Positions 1 to 7,866 of a DNA stretch of 64,000 nt are shown here, one piece after another. The stretch lies in contig NZ_KQ948145.1 in the NCBI RefSeq assembly GCF_001513955.1, forward strand, positions 152,212 to 216,211, written 5' to 3'. Both the position numbers and the translations under genes were made by a program. Under the pieces are notes generated by a model. It did not search any database. It saw only the letters and a list, made by a program, of their open reading frames with translations, and was not told the DNA's origin. Position 1 is the first letter of the stretch, and every line of letters begins with the position of its first letter. Source of the DNA: Streptomyces pseudovenezuelae. Lineage in GTDB: Bacteria; Actinomycetota; Actinomycetes; Streptomycetales; Streptomycetaceae.

Positions 1-504
1 AGTCCGGGGCAGCCGCAGGCGTGCGGGAGCCGCTAGCGCGGGCCCATCGCAGACGTCCCGGTCAGTCGCAGCCGCGCCGGACCATCGCAGACGTCCGAGC
101 GCAGTCGCAGGCGTGCGGGCCCATCGCGGGAGTGCGGGGCAACCGCGGGCGCGCGAGCCCATCGCGGGAGTGCAGGGCAGCCGCGGGCGCGCAGGCCCGT
201 AACGGGAGTCCGGGGCAGCCGCAGGCGTGCGGGAGCCGCTAGCGCGGGCCCATCGCAGACGTCCCGGTCAGTCACAGGCGCACCGGACCACCACCGCAGA
301 CGTCCCGGTCAGTCGCACCGCGCGCCGGACCCTCGCAGATGTCCGAGCGCAGTCGCGAGAGTGCGGGCCCGTCACGGGCGTCCGCGTCGGTCACGGGCGC
401 GCGGGCCCATCACAGACGTCCGAGCGCAGTCGCAGGCGTGCGGGTGCCCAACGCATGCCTCCGGGGGCAGTCGCAGGCGCGCCGCCCCATCCCGGACGCG
501 CAGG
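1..504. repeat. GC-rich intergenic repeat array, continues past left edge
   Basis: The stretch is built from imperfect units of about 20 bp and their roughly 41-bp doubles, alternating motifs like GCAGTCGCAGGCGTGCGGG and CCCATCGCAGACGTCC. A higher-order copy is also present: positions 1-67 recur without a mismatch at 207-273, a 206-bp offset. Short ORFs appear on both strands but share no codon bias and look like by-products of the repeat. The array ends at the stop codon of the next gene, so it lies downstream of that minus-strand gene. Function unknown. Confidence 0.8.
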
Positions 505-1350
505 TCAGTCGCGGGGGTGTGTCAGGTCGTACGACAGTCCGAGTGCGCCGTGGGTCAGCAGCAGCGCGCCCGCCGTGAGCCAGCCGCTGCTGCGGTGCCG
601 TAGGCCCCAGGCGGCCAGGGGGAGGCCTGTCGCCATCTGGGCGAGGGAGAGGGCGCGGGCCTTCGGGTCGCCGGACCAGGGCAGCCAGGGCGTGAGGCGG
701 CGGCCCACGGCCGCTTCGAGCTCGCCGCGGACCGTGTCCGGCCGGCCTTCCCACTCGACGGGGTGGGCGTCGGACCGGTCCCGGGCCACCTCGCGGAGGC
801 GGTCGGCCGGCTCGCCGGGTGCGAGGCCTGCGGGGAGGTCCAGGCCCACGCGCGTGAGGACCGCGAGCAGGCCGCGCAGGCGGGAGCGGACATCGGAGGC
901 GGGGTCCGGATTCGTGAGGTGGTCGAGGGACTGGACGTCCAGGACCGGGTCGAGCGCCAGCCGGGCCGCGAAGGTGCGCATGGCCTCGTCCTCACCGGCA
1001 GGCGTGCCGTTGGCGAGCCAGATGTAGCCGACGGGGCGGCGGAAGCCGGACGCGAGGGTGTATCCGCCCCGGTCCGCGTCCCACCACAGCGCGAGGACGG
1101 GCCAGGGAGCCCCGACGGCCAGGGCGGTGGCCCAACCGGTCATGACACGGTCGACCGGCTCCTCACCGTGCAGCCACGGCCTGCCCTCCGGCACGAGGAC
1201 GCTCCAGCCCTGCCCCGCGCGCGTGAGCAGCATCCGTTCGCGCAGCAGCGGGGCGACCGGGGCGACGGAATCCGGGTCGGCCCGGCAGAGCAGCAGGGCG
1301 CCGGGGGCGGGACCGGGGCGACCGGTACGGGAGGTGGCTTCCGTCGACAT
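505..1350 (-). CDS. conserved hypothetical protein
   Basis: About 281 residues and rich in Leu, Ala, Arg and Trp. I recognise no domain. The N-terminal half contains a patch resembling a substrate-binding fold (LLLCRADPDSVAPVAPLL), and the C-terminus has hydrophobic stretches (LAQMATGLPLAAWGL and WLTAGALLLTHGALGL) that could be one or two membrane segments. The ATG at 1350 is preferred; an in-frame GTG six bases upstream is the alternative. Its 3' end abuts the repeat array. Streptomyces-type third-position GC supports real coding. It is divergent from the DUF4097/PadR pair. Confidence 0.7.
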   Translation of the reverse strand: MSTEATSRTGRPGPAPGALLLCRADPDSVAPVAPLLRERMLLTRAGQGWSVLVPEGRPWLHGEEPVDRVMTGWATALAVGAPWPVLALWWDADRGGYTLASGFRRPVGYIWLANGTPAGEDEAMRTFAARLALDPVLDVQSLDHLTNPDPASDVRSRLRGLLAVLTRVGLDLPAGLAPGEPADRLREVARDRSDAHPVEWEGRPDTVRGELEAAVGRRLTPWLPWSGDPKARALSLAQMATGLPLAAWGLRHRSSGWLTAGALLLTHGALGLSYDLTHPRD

Positions 1351-1419
1351 GCTCACACGCTAGGGCGATTCGCCCCGGTTGGTCATATTTGCGAGCTCGG
1401 CATCCCCAGAAAGAGTGTC

Positions 1420-1448
1420 TTGACTTTCGAGGTCCACGATATATCGTG
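1420..1448 (+). promoter_or_regulatory. promoter with overlapping palindromic operator
   Basis: A -35-like TTGACT lies at 1420-1425. It is followed by a perfect 14-bp palindrome, CACGATATATCGTG, at 1435-1448, which covers the expected -10 position (TATCGT at 1442-1447, 16-bp spacer). The AT-rich core stands out in GC-rich DNA. It is upstream of the DUF4097-padR pair, so autorepression by the PadR protein is the natural inference. A second half-like GCGATATGGCG follows at about 1462. Confidence 0.65.
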
Positions 1449-1496
1449 AATTGCAGGAGACGCGATATGGCGCGTTGCTACGGGGAGGTCTGCACC

Positions 1497-2531
1497 ATGT
1501 CCGAGTGGTCCGTCACGGAGCCCAGGAAGCTCACCTTCGACGAGCCCGTACGCGAACTCCACGTACGCATCGTCAACGGAACGGTGAACGTGGTGGGCAC
1601 GGACGAAGGTTCCGCGCGCCTGGAGGTGTCCGAGATAGAGGGACCGCCGCTGGTCGTCACCCAGGAGGGCGGGACCCTCACGGTGGCCTACGAGGACCTG
1701 CCCTGGAAGGGCTTCCTCAAGTGGCTCGACCGCAAGGGCTGGCGGCGCAGCGCGGTCGTCTCGCTGGCCGTACCGGCCGACACCCGCGTCGAGGTGGGGG
1801 TGGTCAGCGCCGCCGCCGTCGTGTCGGGGGTGCGCGGCCCGTCCGAGGTGAAGGGGGTCAACGGCGACACGACCCTCGTCGGCCTCTCCGGCCCCGTCCG
1901 CGCCGACACCGTCTCGGGGAATCTGGAGGCCCAGGCCGTCACCGGCGACCTGCGCTTCAACTCGGTCTCCGGAGATCTCACCGTCGTGGAGGGCTCCGGC
2001 CCCTCCGTGCGGGCCGACTCGGTCAGCGGCTCGATGATCGTCGACCTCGACCCGGAGGGCCCCACCGACGTCCGGCTGACCAGCGTCTCCGGCGAGATCG
2101 CCATCCGGCTCCCCCAGCCCGCCGACGCGGAGGTGGAGGCCAACACCGCGAGCGGGACGATCTCCAACGCCTTCGACGGCCTGCGCGTGCGCGGCCAGTG
2201 GGGCGCCCACAAGGTCACGGGCCGCCTCGGCGCCGGCACCGGCAAGCTCCGCGCGACCACCGTCTCCGGCTCCATCGCCCTGCTGCGCCGCCCACCCCGG
2301 GAGGACGAGGAGGAGACATGGGAGACGGATCCCTTCGCGAAGGACGGCGACACGGGCGCGGGGCCGGCCCATGCCACCGACCCGGTGGACGGCGGGCACG
2401 GCACCTCGGGGGACAATTCCCTCTCCGGCCAGGACGGGGCCCCCACCCCGGCGGACGACCCCACGGACGCCCGCGCGAACGACCCGACCCGCGGCCCGGC
2501 CGACGGCACGACCGACAAGAAGGTGCTCTGA
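1497..2531 (+). CDS. DUF4097-type beta-repeat protein
   Basis: About 344 residues. The ATG at 1497 is preferred because a GGGGAGG Shine-Dalgarno lies just upstream. The middle of the protein is a run of short beta-strand repeats with the pattern VSG-x-(I/L)-x-(V/A) (DTVSGNLEAQ, NSVSGDLTVV, DSVSGSMIVD, TSVSGEIAIR, NTASGTISNA), typical of the DUF4097 adhesin-like parallel beta fold. The C-terminal 90 residues are acidic, Pro/Gly-rich and probably disordered. No signal peptide or membrane segment is visible. It ends one base before the padR start, so the two genes are almost certainly co-translated. Biochemical role unknown. Confidence 0.85.
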   Translation: MSEWSVTEPRKLTFDEPVRELHVRIVNGTVNVVGTDEGSARLEVSEIEGPPLVVTQEGGTLTVAYEDLPWKGFLKWLDRKGWRRSAVVSLAVPADTRVEVGVVSAAAVVSGVRGPSEVKGVNGDTTLVGLSGPVRADTVSGNLEAQAVTGDLRFNSVSGDLTVVEGSGPSVRADSVSGSMIVDLDPEGPTDVRLTSVSGEIAIRLPQPADAEVEANTASGTISNAFDGLRVRGQWGAHKVTGRLGAGTGKLRATTVSGSIALLRRPPREDEEETWETDPFAKDGDTGAGPAHATDPVDGGHGTSGDNSLSGQDGAPTPADDPTDARANDPTRGPADGTTDKKVL

Positions 2532-2532
2532 C

Positions 2533-3615
2533 ATGCCCCCCGTCTTCGCCCACGGCCGCCTCCGCCTCTACCTGCTGAAGCTGCTGGACGAGGCCCCGCG
2601 TCACGGCTACGAGGTGATCCGCCTCCTGGAGGAGCGCTTCCAGGGCCTGTACGCCCCCTCGGCGGGCACCGTCTACCCCCGGCTGGCGAAGCTGGAGGCG
2701 GAGGGCCTGGTCACCCACACCACCGAGGGCGGCCGCAAGGTGTACGCCATCACAGACGCGGGCCGCGCCGAACTGGCCGACCGCAGCGGTGAACTGGCCG
2801 ACCTGGAGCTGGAGATCCGCGAGTCGGTCGCCGAACTCGCCGCCGAGATCCGGGCCGATGTCCGGGGCGCCGCGGGTGATCTGCGGCGCGAGATGCGGGC
2901 GGCCGCCACCGAGGCCCGCCGGGGCTCCGGCAGCGGCCCCAAGGGCACCGGCGGCGAACCCGAGGGCCCCTTCGGCGACTTCACGGAGTACGCCGACAAG
3001 GAGGCGTGGCGTGCCGCCAAGGAGGAGATGCGCCGCGTCAAGCAGGAGTGGAAGGAGCAGGCCCGGCGCGCGAAGGACGAGAGCCGCCGCGCCCGTGAGG
3101 AGGCCCAGCGGGCCCGCCGCCAGGCCAAGGAGGCCCAGGACCGGGCTCGGGAGCAGGCGCAGGAGGAGGTGCAGCGCATCGCCAGGCGAGTGCAGGAGCA
3201 GGTGCAGGACCACTTCGCCCGCGGCGACTGGCCGACCGGGGTGCGCGAGGGACTGACCGAACTGGCCAAGGAGTTCGGCGAGTTCGGAAAGGACTACGGC
3301 AAGGAGTTCGGGAGGGACTTCGGCTTCGGCCGGGGCGGCGCGAGGTCCGAGAAGACCGAGGCGACACCGTCCGGCCCCCAGTACTCGCACCCGCCGGAGG
3401 ACTTCCCCGCCGAGTACGAGCCCTCCTGGGCCCACGAGGACCCCACCGGGGACCCGGCCCGCGACCTGGACCGTCTGCTCGACCGCTTCCGCGACGACAT
3501 CCGTGACGCGGCCCGCGACCACGGCATCACGGCCGACCAGTTCCACGACGCCCGCCGCCACCTGTCGACGGCGGCGACCCGCATAGGGGCGCTGCTGCGA
3601 GCCCCGAAGGCGTGA
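2533..3615 (+). CDS. PadR-family transcriptional regulator with long charged helix
   Basis: 360 residues. Residues 1-85 form a PadR winged helix (RLYLLKLLDEAPRHGYEVI, then SAGTVYPRLAKLEAEGLV). Residues about 90-260 are a long Arg/Glu/Lys/Ala-rich region with coiled-coil character, and the C-terminal 60 residues (ARDLDRLLDRFRDDIRDAARD) look helical again. This is much longer than a minimal PadR of about 110-180 residues. The start lies one base after the DUF4097 stop (TGACATG). It probably represses its own operon through the palindrome at 1435-1448. A strong hairpin follows the stop. Confidence 0.9.
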   Translation: MPPVFAHGRLRLYLLKLLDEAPRHGYEVIRLLEERFQGLYAPSAGTVYPRLAKLEAEGLVTHTTEGGRKVYAITDAGRAELADRSGELADLELEIRESVAELAAEIRADVRGAAGDLRREMRAAATEARRGSGSGPKGTGGEPEGPFGDFTEYADKEAWRAAKEEMRRVKQEWKEQARRAKDESRRAREEAQRARRQAKEAQDRAREQAQEEVQRIARRVQEQVQDHFARGDWPTGVREGLTELAKEFGEFGKDYGKEFGRDFGFGRGGARSEKTEATPSGPQYSHPPEDFPAEYEPSWAHEDPTGDPARDLDRLLDRFRDDIRDAARDHGITADQFHDARRHLSTAATRIGALLRAPKA

Positions 3616-3628
3616 ACCGACCGGACTC

Positions 3629-3672
3629 CGGCGGTACGACAGCTGCGCCCCCGCCCGGCTGTCGTACCGCCG
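3629..3672. terminator. bidirectional hairpin terminator
   Basis: Perfect 15-bp inverted repeat (CGGCGGTACGACAGC at 3629-3643 and its complement at 3658-3672) with a 14-base loop, between the convergent padR and Clp-N genes. There is no U-run, which is usual for Streptomyces. Confidence 0.8.
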
Positions 3673-3687
3673 AAGCCCTCGCTCCCA

Positions 3688-4248
3688 TCAGCCGGCCTTC
3701 GCCTCTCCCCCGCCATAGAGCACCCGCACGACCGACTCGTAGGTCACCCCGTGATCGGCAAGAACCTCCCCGGACACCCCTGGCCTGACGGTCAGTGCCA
3801 GCAGGATGTGCTCATCGCCGATGTGGCGGTCCCGTCGGGCCACGGCGATCCGGAGAGCCCTCTCCAGGATCTCCTTGGCGCCCCGCCCGAAGGAGCGCCG
3901 CCCGGACCACCCCTTGACCTTCCGGTCGCCGGACATCGCGCCGACGCCGTGCGCCTCCTCCACCCGGGCGACGATCTCCGAGACGTCGATACCGAGCCCG
4001 GCCAGCGCCTCGGCGTCCGCCTGGGACAGCCCGGCCCGCCGCCGCGCCTCGCCCAACGCCTGCCGTACGGCGTCCCCGCGCTCGGCGAGCCCGAGAGCGG
4101 CCAGGGCGAAGGAGGCACGACCGGCCTCCCGGTCCAACAGGGCGAGGAACAGGTGCTCGGCGTCCACCGACCCCGCCCCTGCCCGCTCGGCGTGTTCGAC
4201 CGCGCCCTGGACCACGGCCCGGGCGTCCTTCGTGAACCGCTCGAACAT
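3688..4248 (-). CDS. Clp repeat (N-domain) protein
   Basis: 186 residues starting MFERFTKDAR. It carries two Clp N-terminal repeats, residues about 1-55 (AVVQGAVEHAERAGAGSVDAE, then HLFLALL) and about 115-170 (RGAKEILERALRIAVARRD, then HILLALTV), as in ClpA/ClpC N-domains. There is no AAA+ ATPase module. Stand-alone proteins of this type are inferred to act as adaptors or decoys for Clp-type unfoldases in the cytosol. Its ATG overlaps the stop of the upstream HTH gene (TGATG), so the two are translationally coupled. Confidence 0.88.
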   Translation of the reverse strand: MFERFTKDARAVVQGAVEHAERAGAGSVDAEHLFLALLDREAGRASFALAALGLAERGDAVRQALGEARRRAGLSQADAEALAGLGIDVSEIVARVEEAHGVGAMSGDRKVKGWSGRRSFGRGAKEILERALRIAVARRDRHIGDEHILLALTVRPGVSGEVLADHGVTYESVVRVLYGGGEAKAG

Positions 4249-4457
4249 CAATGCCTCCCGTACTTCTTGTGCACGGCCTGCCTGCTCACTCCGAGTTCCG
4301 CGGCGATCTCCTGCCACGACCAGCCCTGATTGCGCGCACTGCGCACCTGCACCGACTCCAGCTGCTCCAGCAGCCTGCGCAGCGCGGCGACGGCGCGTAG
4401 CCCGACCCGGGGATCGCGATCACCGGCGCGCTCGGCGAGATCCGTTGCTTCGGTCAT
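4248..4457 (-). CDS. small helix-turn-helix protein
   Basis: 69 residues. The C-terminal third is a clear helix-turn-helix (WSWQEIAAELGVSRQAVHKK); the N-terminal half is an Arg/Leu-rich helix likely used for dimerisation. No Shine-Dalgarno precedes the ATG at 4457. A promoter (TTGACG, 17 bp, TAAGTT) is placed so that transcription should start at or next to the A of the ATG, implying a leaderless mRNA. Two copies of a GTCAAC-N4-GTTGAC operator overlap this promoter, so autoregulation is likely. Cotranscribed with the Clp-N gene. Confidence 0.85.
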   Translation of the reverse strand: MTEATDLAERAGDRDPRVGLRAVAALRRLLEQLESVQVRSARNQGWSWQEIAAELGVSRQAVHKKYGRH

Positions 4458-4504
4458 GTTGTCAACTTACGTTGACAGAACCCATCCGTCAACCACAGTT
4501 GACA
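4458..4504 (-). promoter_or_regulatory. twin GTCAAC-N4-GTTGAC operators over leaderless promoter
   Basis: TGTCAAC at 4460-4466 pairs with GTTGACA at 4471-4477 (4-bp spacer), and GTCAAC at 4488-4493 pairs with GTTGAC at 4498-4503 (4-bp spacer). The centres are about 27 bp apart. On the minus strand, -35 TTGACG and -10 TAAGTT lie 17 bp apart, the -10 ending 6 bases before the ATG at 4457. Confidence 0.75.
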
Positions 4505-4509
4505 AACGT

Positions 4510-4540
4510 CGGCGGCCGATCCGCACCGGATCGGCCGCCG
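4510..4540 (-). terminator. hairpin terminator
   Basis: Perfect 14-bp stem (4510-4523 with 4527-4540) and 3-base loop. On the minus strand it lies downstream of the dehydrogenase stop at 4562, between that gene and the HTH gene promoter. Confidence 0.75.
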
Positions 4541-4561
4541 AAAAGAACAAGAAGGAGGGGA

Positions 4562-5527
4562 TCAGCCGTTCGTGAGCACGACCTTCCCGAACATCTCACC
4601 GGACGCGACCCGCTCGAAGCCCTCACGGGCGCGGTCCAGGGGCAGCACCTCGTCGATGACGGGCCGCACACCCGTGGCCGCGCAGAACGCGAGCAGGTCC
4701 TCCAGCTCGTCCTTGGTACCCATGGTCGAGCCCACGACCTTGAGCTCCAGGAAGAAGATCCGGGTCAGCTCGGCGTGCGAGGGGCGGTCACCGCTCGTGG
4801 CACCGGAGATGACCAGCGTGCCACCGGGCTTGAGCGACTTCACGGAGTGCGACCACGTGGCCGCGCCCACCGTCTCGATGACCGCGTCCACCCGCTGCGG
4901 CAGCCGCGCACCCGACTCCAGCGCCTCCACGGCCCCGAGCTCCAGAGCACGCTTCCGCTTGGCCTCGTCCCGGCTCGTGGCGAAGACCCGCAGCCCCGCG
5001 GCCTTCCCGAGCACGATCGCGGCCGTGGCGACACCACCGCCCGCCCCCTGCACCAGCACGGAGTCACCGGGCCGGACGCCGGCGTTGGTGAACAGCATCC
5101 GGTACGCGGTCAGCCAGGCCGTGGGCAGACAGGCGGCCTCCGCGAAGGAGAGTTCCTTCGGCTTGGGCAGCACGTTCCAGGTCGGTACGGCCACCTGCTC
5201 GGCGAACGTCCCCTGGTAGCGCTCGGTGAGGATGGAGCGCGGCTCCTTGGGGCCGACCCCGTGCCCGCTCTGCCCGATGACGGAGTGCAGGACGACCTCG
5301 TTGCCGTCCGCGTCGACACCGGCGGCGTCACAGCCGAGGATCATCGGAAGCTTGTCCTCTGCGAGGCCTACGCCGCGCAGGGACCAGAGGTCATGGTGAT
5401 TCAGTGAAGCGGCCCTGACATCGACGACGCTCCAACCCGGGCGGGCTTCGGGGGCCGGGCGCTCCCCCGACTCCAGTCCCGAGAGCGGGTTGTCGCGGTC
5501 GATTCGGGCGGCGTAGACAGCGAACAT
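4562..5527 (-). CDS. zinc-type alcohol dehydrogenase / quinone oxidoreductase family protein
   Basis: 321 residues from ATG 5527 (MFAVYAARID). Medium-chain dehydrogenase/reductase fold: N-terminal GroES-like domain (DVRAASLNHHDLWSLRG, then LGCDAAGVD) and C-terminal Rossmann domain with a nucleotide-binding Gly motif (VLVQGAGGGVATAAI, residues about 155-170). The structural-zinc Cys cluster of classical alcohol dehydrogenases is absent, so a zinc-free NADPH:quinone or enone reductase activity is more likely. Substrate cannot be assigned. A longer in-frame reading upstream to 5776 runs into repeat-rich DNA and is rejected as coding. Confidence 0.88.
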   Translation of the reverse strand: MFAVYAARIDRDNPLSGLESGERPAPEARPGWSVVDVRAASLNHHDLWSLRGVGLAEDKLPMILGCDAAGVDADGNEVVLHSVIGQSGHGVGPKEPRSILTERYQGTFAEQVAVPTWNVLPKPKELSFAEAACLPTAWLTAYRMLFTNAGVRPGDSVLVQGAGGGVATAAIVLGKAAGLRVFATSRDEAKRKRALELGAVEALESGARLPQRVDAVIETVGAATWSHSVKSLKPGGTLVISGATSGDRPSHAELTRIFFLELKVVGSTMGTKDELEDLLAFCAATGVRPVIDEVLPLDRAREGFERVASGEMFGKVVLTNG

Positions 5528-5997
5528 GACCTTGACGATAGGTCCGCCGACGGTACGGGGGAACCGGGGGGCGTTGTGACACATACCCCCTTGCGAAGCG
5601 CACGGGGCTTGGGCGGGTTCGGTCGTGTTGCGGCTGCCGGCCGGTGGGGGCTGGTCGCGCAGTTCCCCGCGCCCCTGGGTGGGCCATGTGGACGCTCCTG
5701 CAGCCGGGTGCGGCGCGCAGGGGCCCGGGTGGGGGGTGTCCGCCCGCAGCGGCCGGCGTCCGTTACAGGGCACCACTCAAGGGACCGAGCCGCCGGACCG
5801 AGGACGGACACCCCCCACCCCGGCCCCGACCCACAAACCCACCCACCCCTCCAGGGGCGCGGGGAACTGCGCAAAAACGCCCGCCCCCACACACCCGCAC
5901 CCAGACGACACCCGATCAGCCGCACCCCATGGCAAAAAATGGCCCCGTCCGGAACCCACCCCGGACGGGACCACCACAACAAAGGGCCACACCGCAC
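5528..5997. repeat. intergenic region with large imperfect inverted repeat
   Basis: Lies between two minus-strand genes. The outer arms are 5657-5683 and 5843-5872 (GCGCAGTTCCCCGCGCCCCT and its complement); the inner arms are 5721-5742 and 5805-5826 (GGGTGGGGGGTGTCCG and complement). The outer arms are two opposed copies of a dispersed intergenic element also seen at 56945. No convincing gene: short ORFs here lack consistent codon bias. Confidence 0.75.
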
Positions 5998-7221
5998 TCA
6001 GCGGCGAGCAACCCCCTCCGCCCGAGCCGCCGCGGCAACCGCCGCCGTGACCGCAGGCGCCACCCGCTCGTCGAACGGGGACGGAATGACGTAGTCCGCC
6101 GCGAGATCGTCACCGACAACCGAGGCCAGCGCCTCGGCCGCCGCGATCTTCATGCCCTCCGTGATCCGCGAGGCCCGCACCTGCAGCGCCCCCGCGAAGA
6201 TCCCCGGAAACGCCAGCACGTTGTTGATCTGGTTCGGGAAGTCCGACCGCCCGGTGGCGACCACGGCCGCGTACTTGTGCGCGACATCCGGGTGCACCTC
6301 CGGATTCGGGTTGGCCATCGCGAACACGAAGGCCCCCTTCGCCATGGAGGCGACCGCGGACTCCGCGACCGTACCGCCGGACACGCCGATGAAGACGTCC
6401 GCGCCCGCCAGCGCGTCCTCCAGCGACCCGGACAGCCCCGCCTTGTTCGTGAACCCGGCGAGCTCCCGCTTCACGGACGTGAGGTCGTCCCGGTCACCGG
6501 ACACGATCCCGCGCCGGTCGGCGACGGCGACGTCCCCGATGCCCGCCTCGACGAGCATCTTGGCGATGGCCACGCCCGCCGCGCCCGCACCGGAGATCAC
6601 CGCACGAAGATCTCCGATCGTGCGCCCGCTCAGCCGGGCGGCGTTGCGCAGGGCGGCTAGCGTCACGACCGCGGTTCCGTGCTGGTCGTCGTGGAACACC
6701 GGAATGTCGAGCCGCTCCTGGAGCCGCTTCTCGATCTCGAAGCACCGGGGAGCCGAGATGTCCTCAAGGTTCACGCCGCCGAAGGACGGCGCGAGACGGA
6801 CCACGGTCTCGATGATCTCGTCGACGTCGGTGCAGGCCAGCGCGAGCGGCACCGCGTCCACTCCGCCGAACTGCTTGAACAGGATCGCCTTGCCCTCCAT
6901 CACCGGGAGGGAGGCCTCGGGGCCGATGTCACCGAGCCCCAGCACGGCCGTACCGTCCGTCACGACGGCGACGACCGAGGACTTCCACGTGTAGTCGTGG
7001 ACGAGATCCGGCTGCTCGGCGATGGCGCTGCACACCTTCGCCACGCCGGGCGTGTACGCGAGGGACAGGTCGTCCTTGTCACGGACCGGCACGGTGGCCT
7101 GCACAGCCATCTTGCCGCCGCGGTGCAGCGCGAACGCGGGGTCGAAGGAATCGAGGGGCTCCGCCCCTCCGTCCTGTCCCGTATCGCTGTCGCTGCGAGG
7201 ATTGACGATCTCCGCTGCCAC
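5998..7221 (-). CDS. NAD(P)-dependent malic enzyme
   Basis: 407 residues, the length of small bacterial malic enzymes without a phosphotransacetylase tail. It converts malate to pyruvate and CO2, yielding NAD(P)H. Visible are the malic N-domain (LSLAYTPGVAKVC, TDGTAVLGLGDIGPEASLPV), the metal site (EDISAPRCFEIE and VFHDDQHGTAVV) and the Rossmann site (ISGAGAAGVAIAKMLVEAGI). The FANPNPEV-like segment near the end (AMANPNPEVHPD) is typical. Monocistronic in appearance, with a long upstream non-coding region. In Streptomyces, malic enzyme links to NADPH supply for lipid and polyketide synthesis. Cofactor preference cannot be read safely. Confidence 0.96.
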   Translation of the reverse strand: MAAEIVNPRSDSDTGQDGGAEPLDSFDPAFALHRGGKMAVQATVPVRDKDDLSLAYTPGVAKVCSAIAEQPDLVHDYTWKSSVVAVVTDGTAVLGLGDIGPEASLPVMEGKAILFKQFGGVDAVPLALACTDVDEIIETVVRLAPSFGGVNLEDISAPRCFEIEKRLQERLDIPVFHDDQHGTAVVTLAALRNAARLSGRTIGDLRAVISGAGAAGVAIAKMLVEAGIGDVAVADRRGIVSGDRDDLTSVKRELAGFTNKAGLSGSLEDALAGADVFIGVSGGTVAESAVASMAKGAFVFAMANPNPEVHPDVAHKYAAVVATGRSDFPNQINNVLAFPGIFAGALQVRASRITEGMKIAAAEALASVVGDDLAADYVIPSPFDERVAPAVTAAVAAAARAEGVARR

Positions 7222-7866
7222 TTTGTCTTACCCCTTAGGTCTTCATGGTTTGAGGGTGGCCACTCCTGGTTGAGAAGTGGGCGGGCACCGCGTACAGCCC
7301 TGTTCACTGATGCGTACGGGCCGGTACGCGACGGGCGCGCCGCACACGCGCCCTGAGCCCCGGATGAGGGGTGTAAAGAACCTTCTTACCGGACGACCGG
7401 CGTCGAGGACGAGTCCAATACGTCCAAGGTCACATGCCGGAACGTAAATCGATCATCGATCATCGGAGGCCGGTGACATGAATCATGGAGGGCCATCCGG
7501 ACAAACCCTCGGCAGGCCCTTGACGATCACCGGACGGGCGATCAACCGGCCGCGGCCCGCCCTGTCCTGGTCATCCGCCGCGCGTCCCGCACCGCAGATC
7601 TTCCGGCCGGAATGCCAGATTCCCGCAGATGGTCCGGTCGTGATGTACGGACATGGTGCGGTTCGGGGGTCACCCGTTATCCGATTTTGACATGACCGGC
7701 CCCCTGAATGGTCCAGTCCGAATGGCAAGATGCCGTCATCACACGAGGTCGCGACACTCGAAGGCGTGTGCTCTCGTCGACCTATGGAATGAAGGCAGCG
7801 CTGCCGGACCGATCGGCAGCCGCCCCGCCCATCGGCAACTCCACCCATCCGCCGGAGGAACCCACC
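7222..7866. other. 645-bp intergenic region between malic enzyme and ABC transporter
   Basis: Shared 5' region of divergent genes. A tandem heptamer ATCGATC-ATCGATC lies at 7448-7461. A TTGACA hexamer at 7687-7692 could be a -35 for the transporter, but I see no good -10 at the right spacing. A 70-codon ORF at 7478-7690 has a plausible ribosome site but poor third-position GC. GGAGGA at 7853-7858 is the ribosome site of the next gene. Confidence 0.6.

Noticed and set aside
1..504. CRISPR array at the left edge
   Set aside because: Units lack regular unique spacers and constant repeats, and no cas genes are present. It is a tandem or higher-order repeat.
5657..5872. Insertion sequence with terminal inverted repeats
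   Set aside because: No transposase lies between the arms, which are only about 60 bp apart at their centre. Arms match other intergenic element copies.
5576..6660. Several plus-strand ORFs across the inverted repeat and malic enzyme 3' end
   Set aside because: They consist of repeat by-products and antisense of the malic enzyme gene; no ribosome site or domain.
7478..7690. 70-codon ORF after GGAGG in the malic enzyme-ABC gap
   Set aside because: Third-position GC is only about 60 percent against the 85-95 percent usual here, and the peptide has no recognisable feature. It may be leader sequence.
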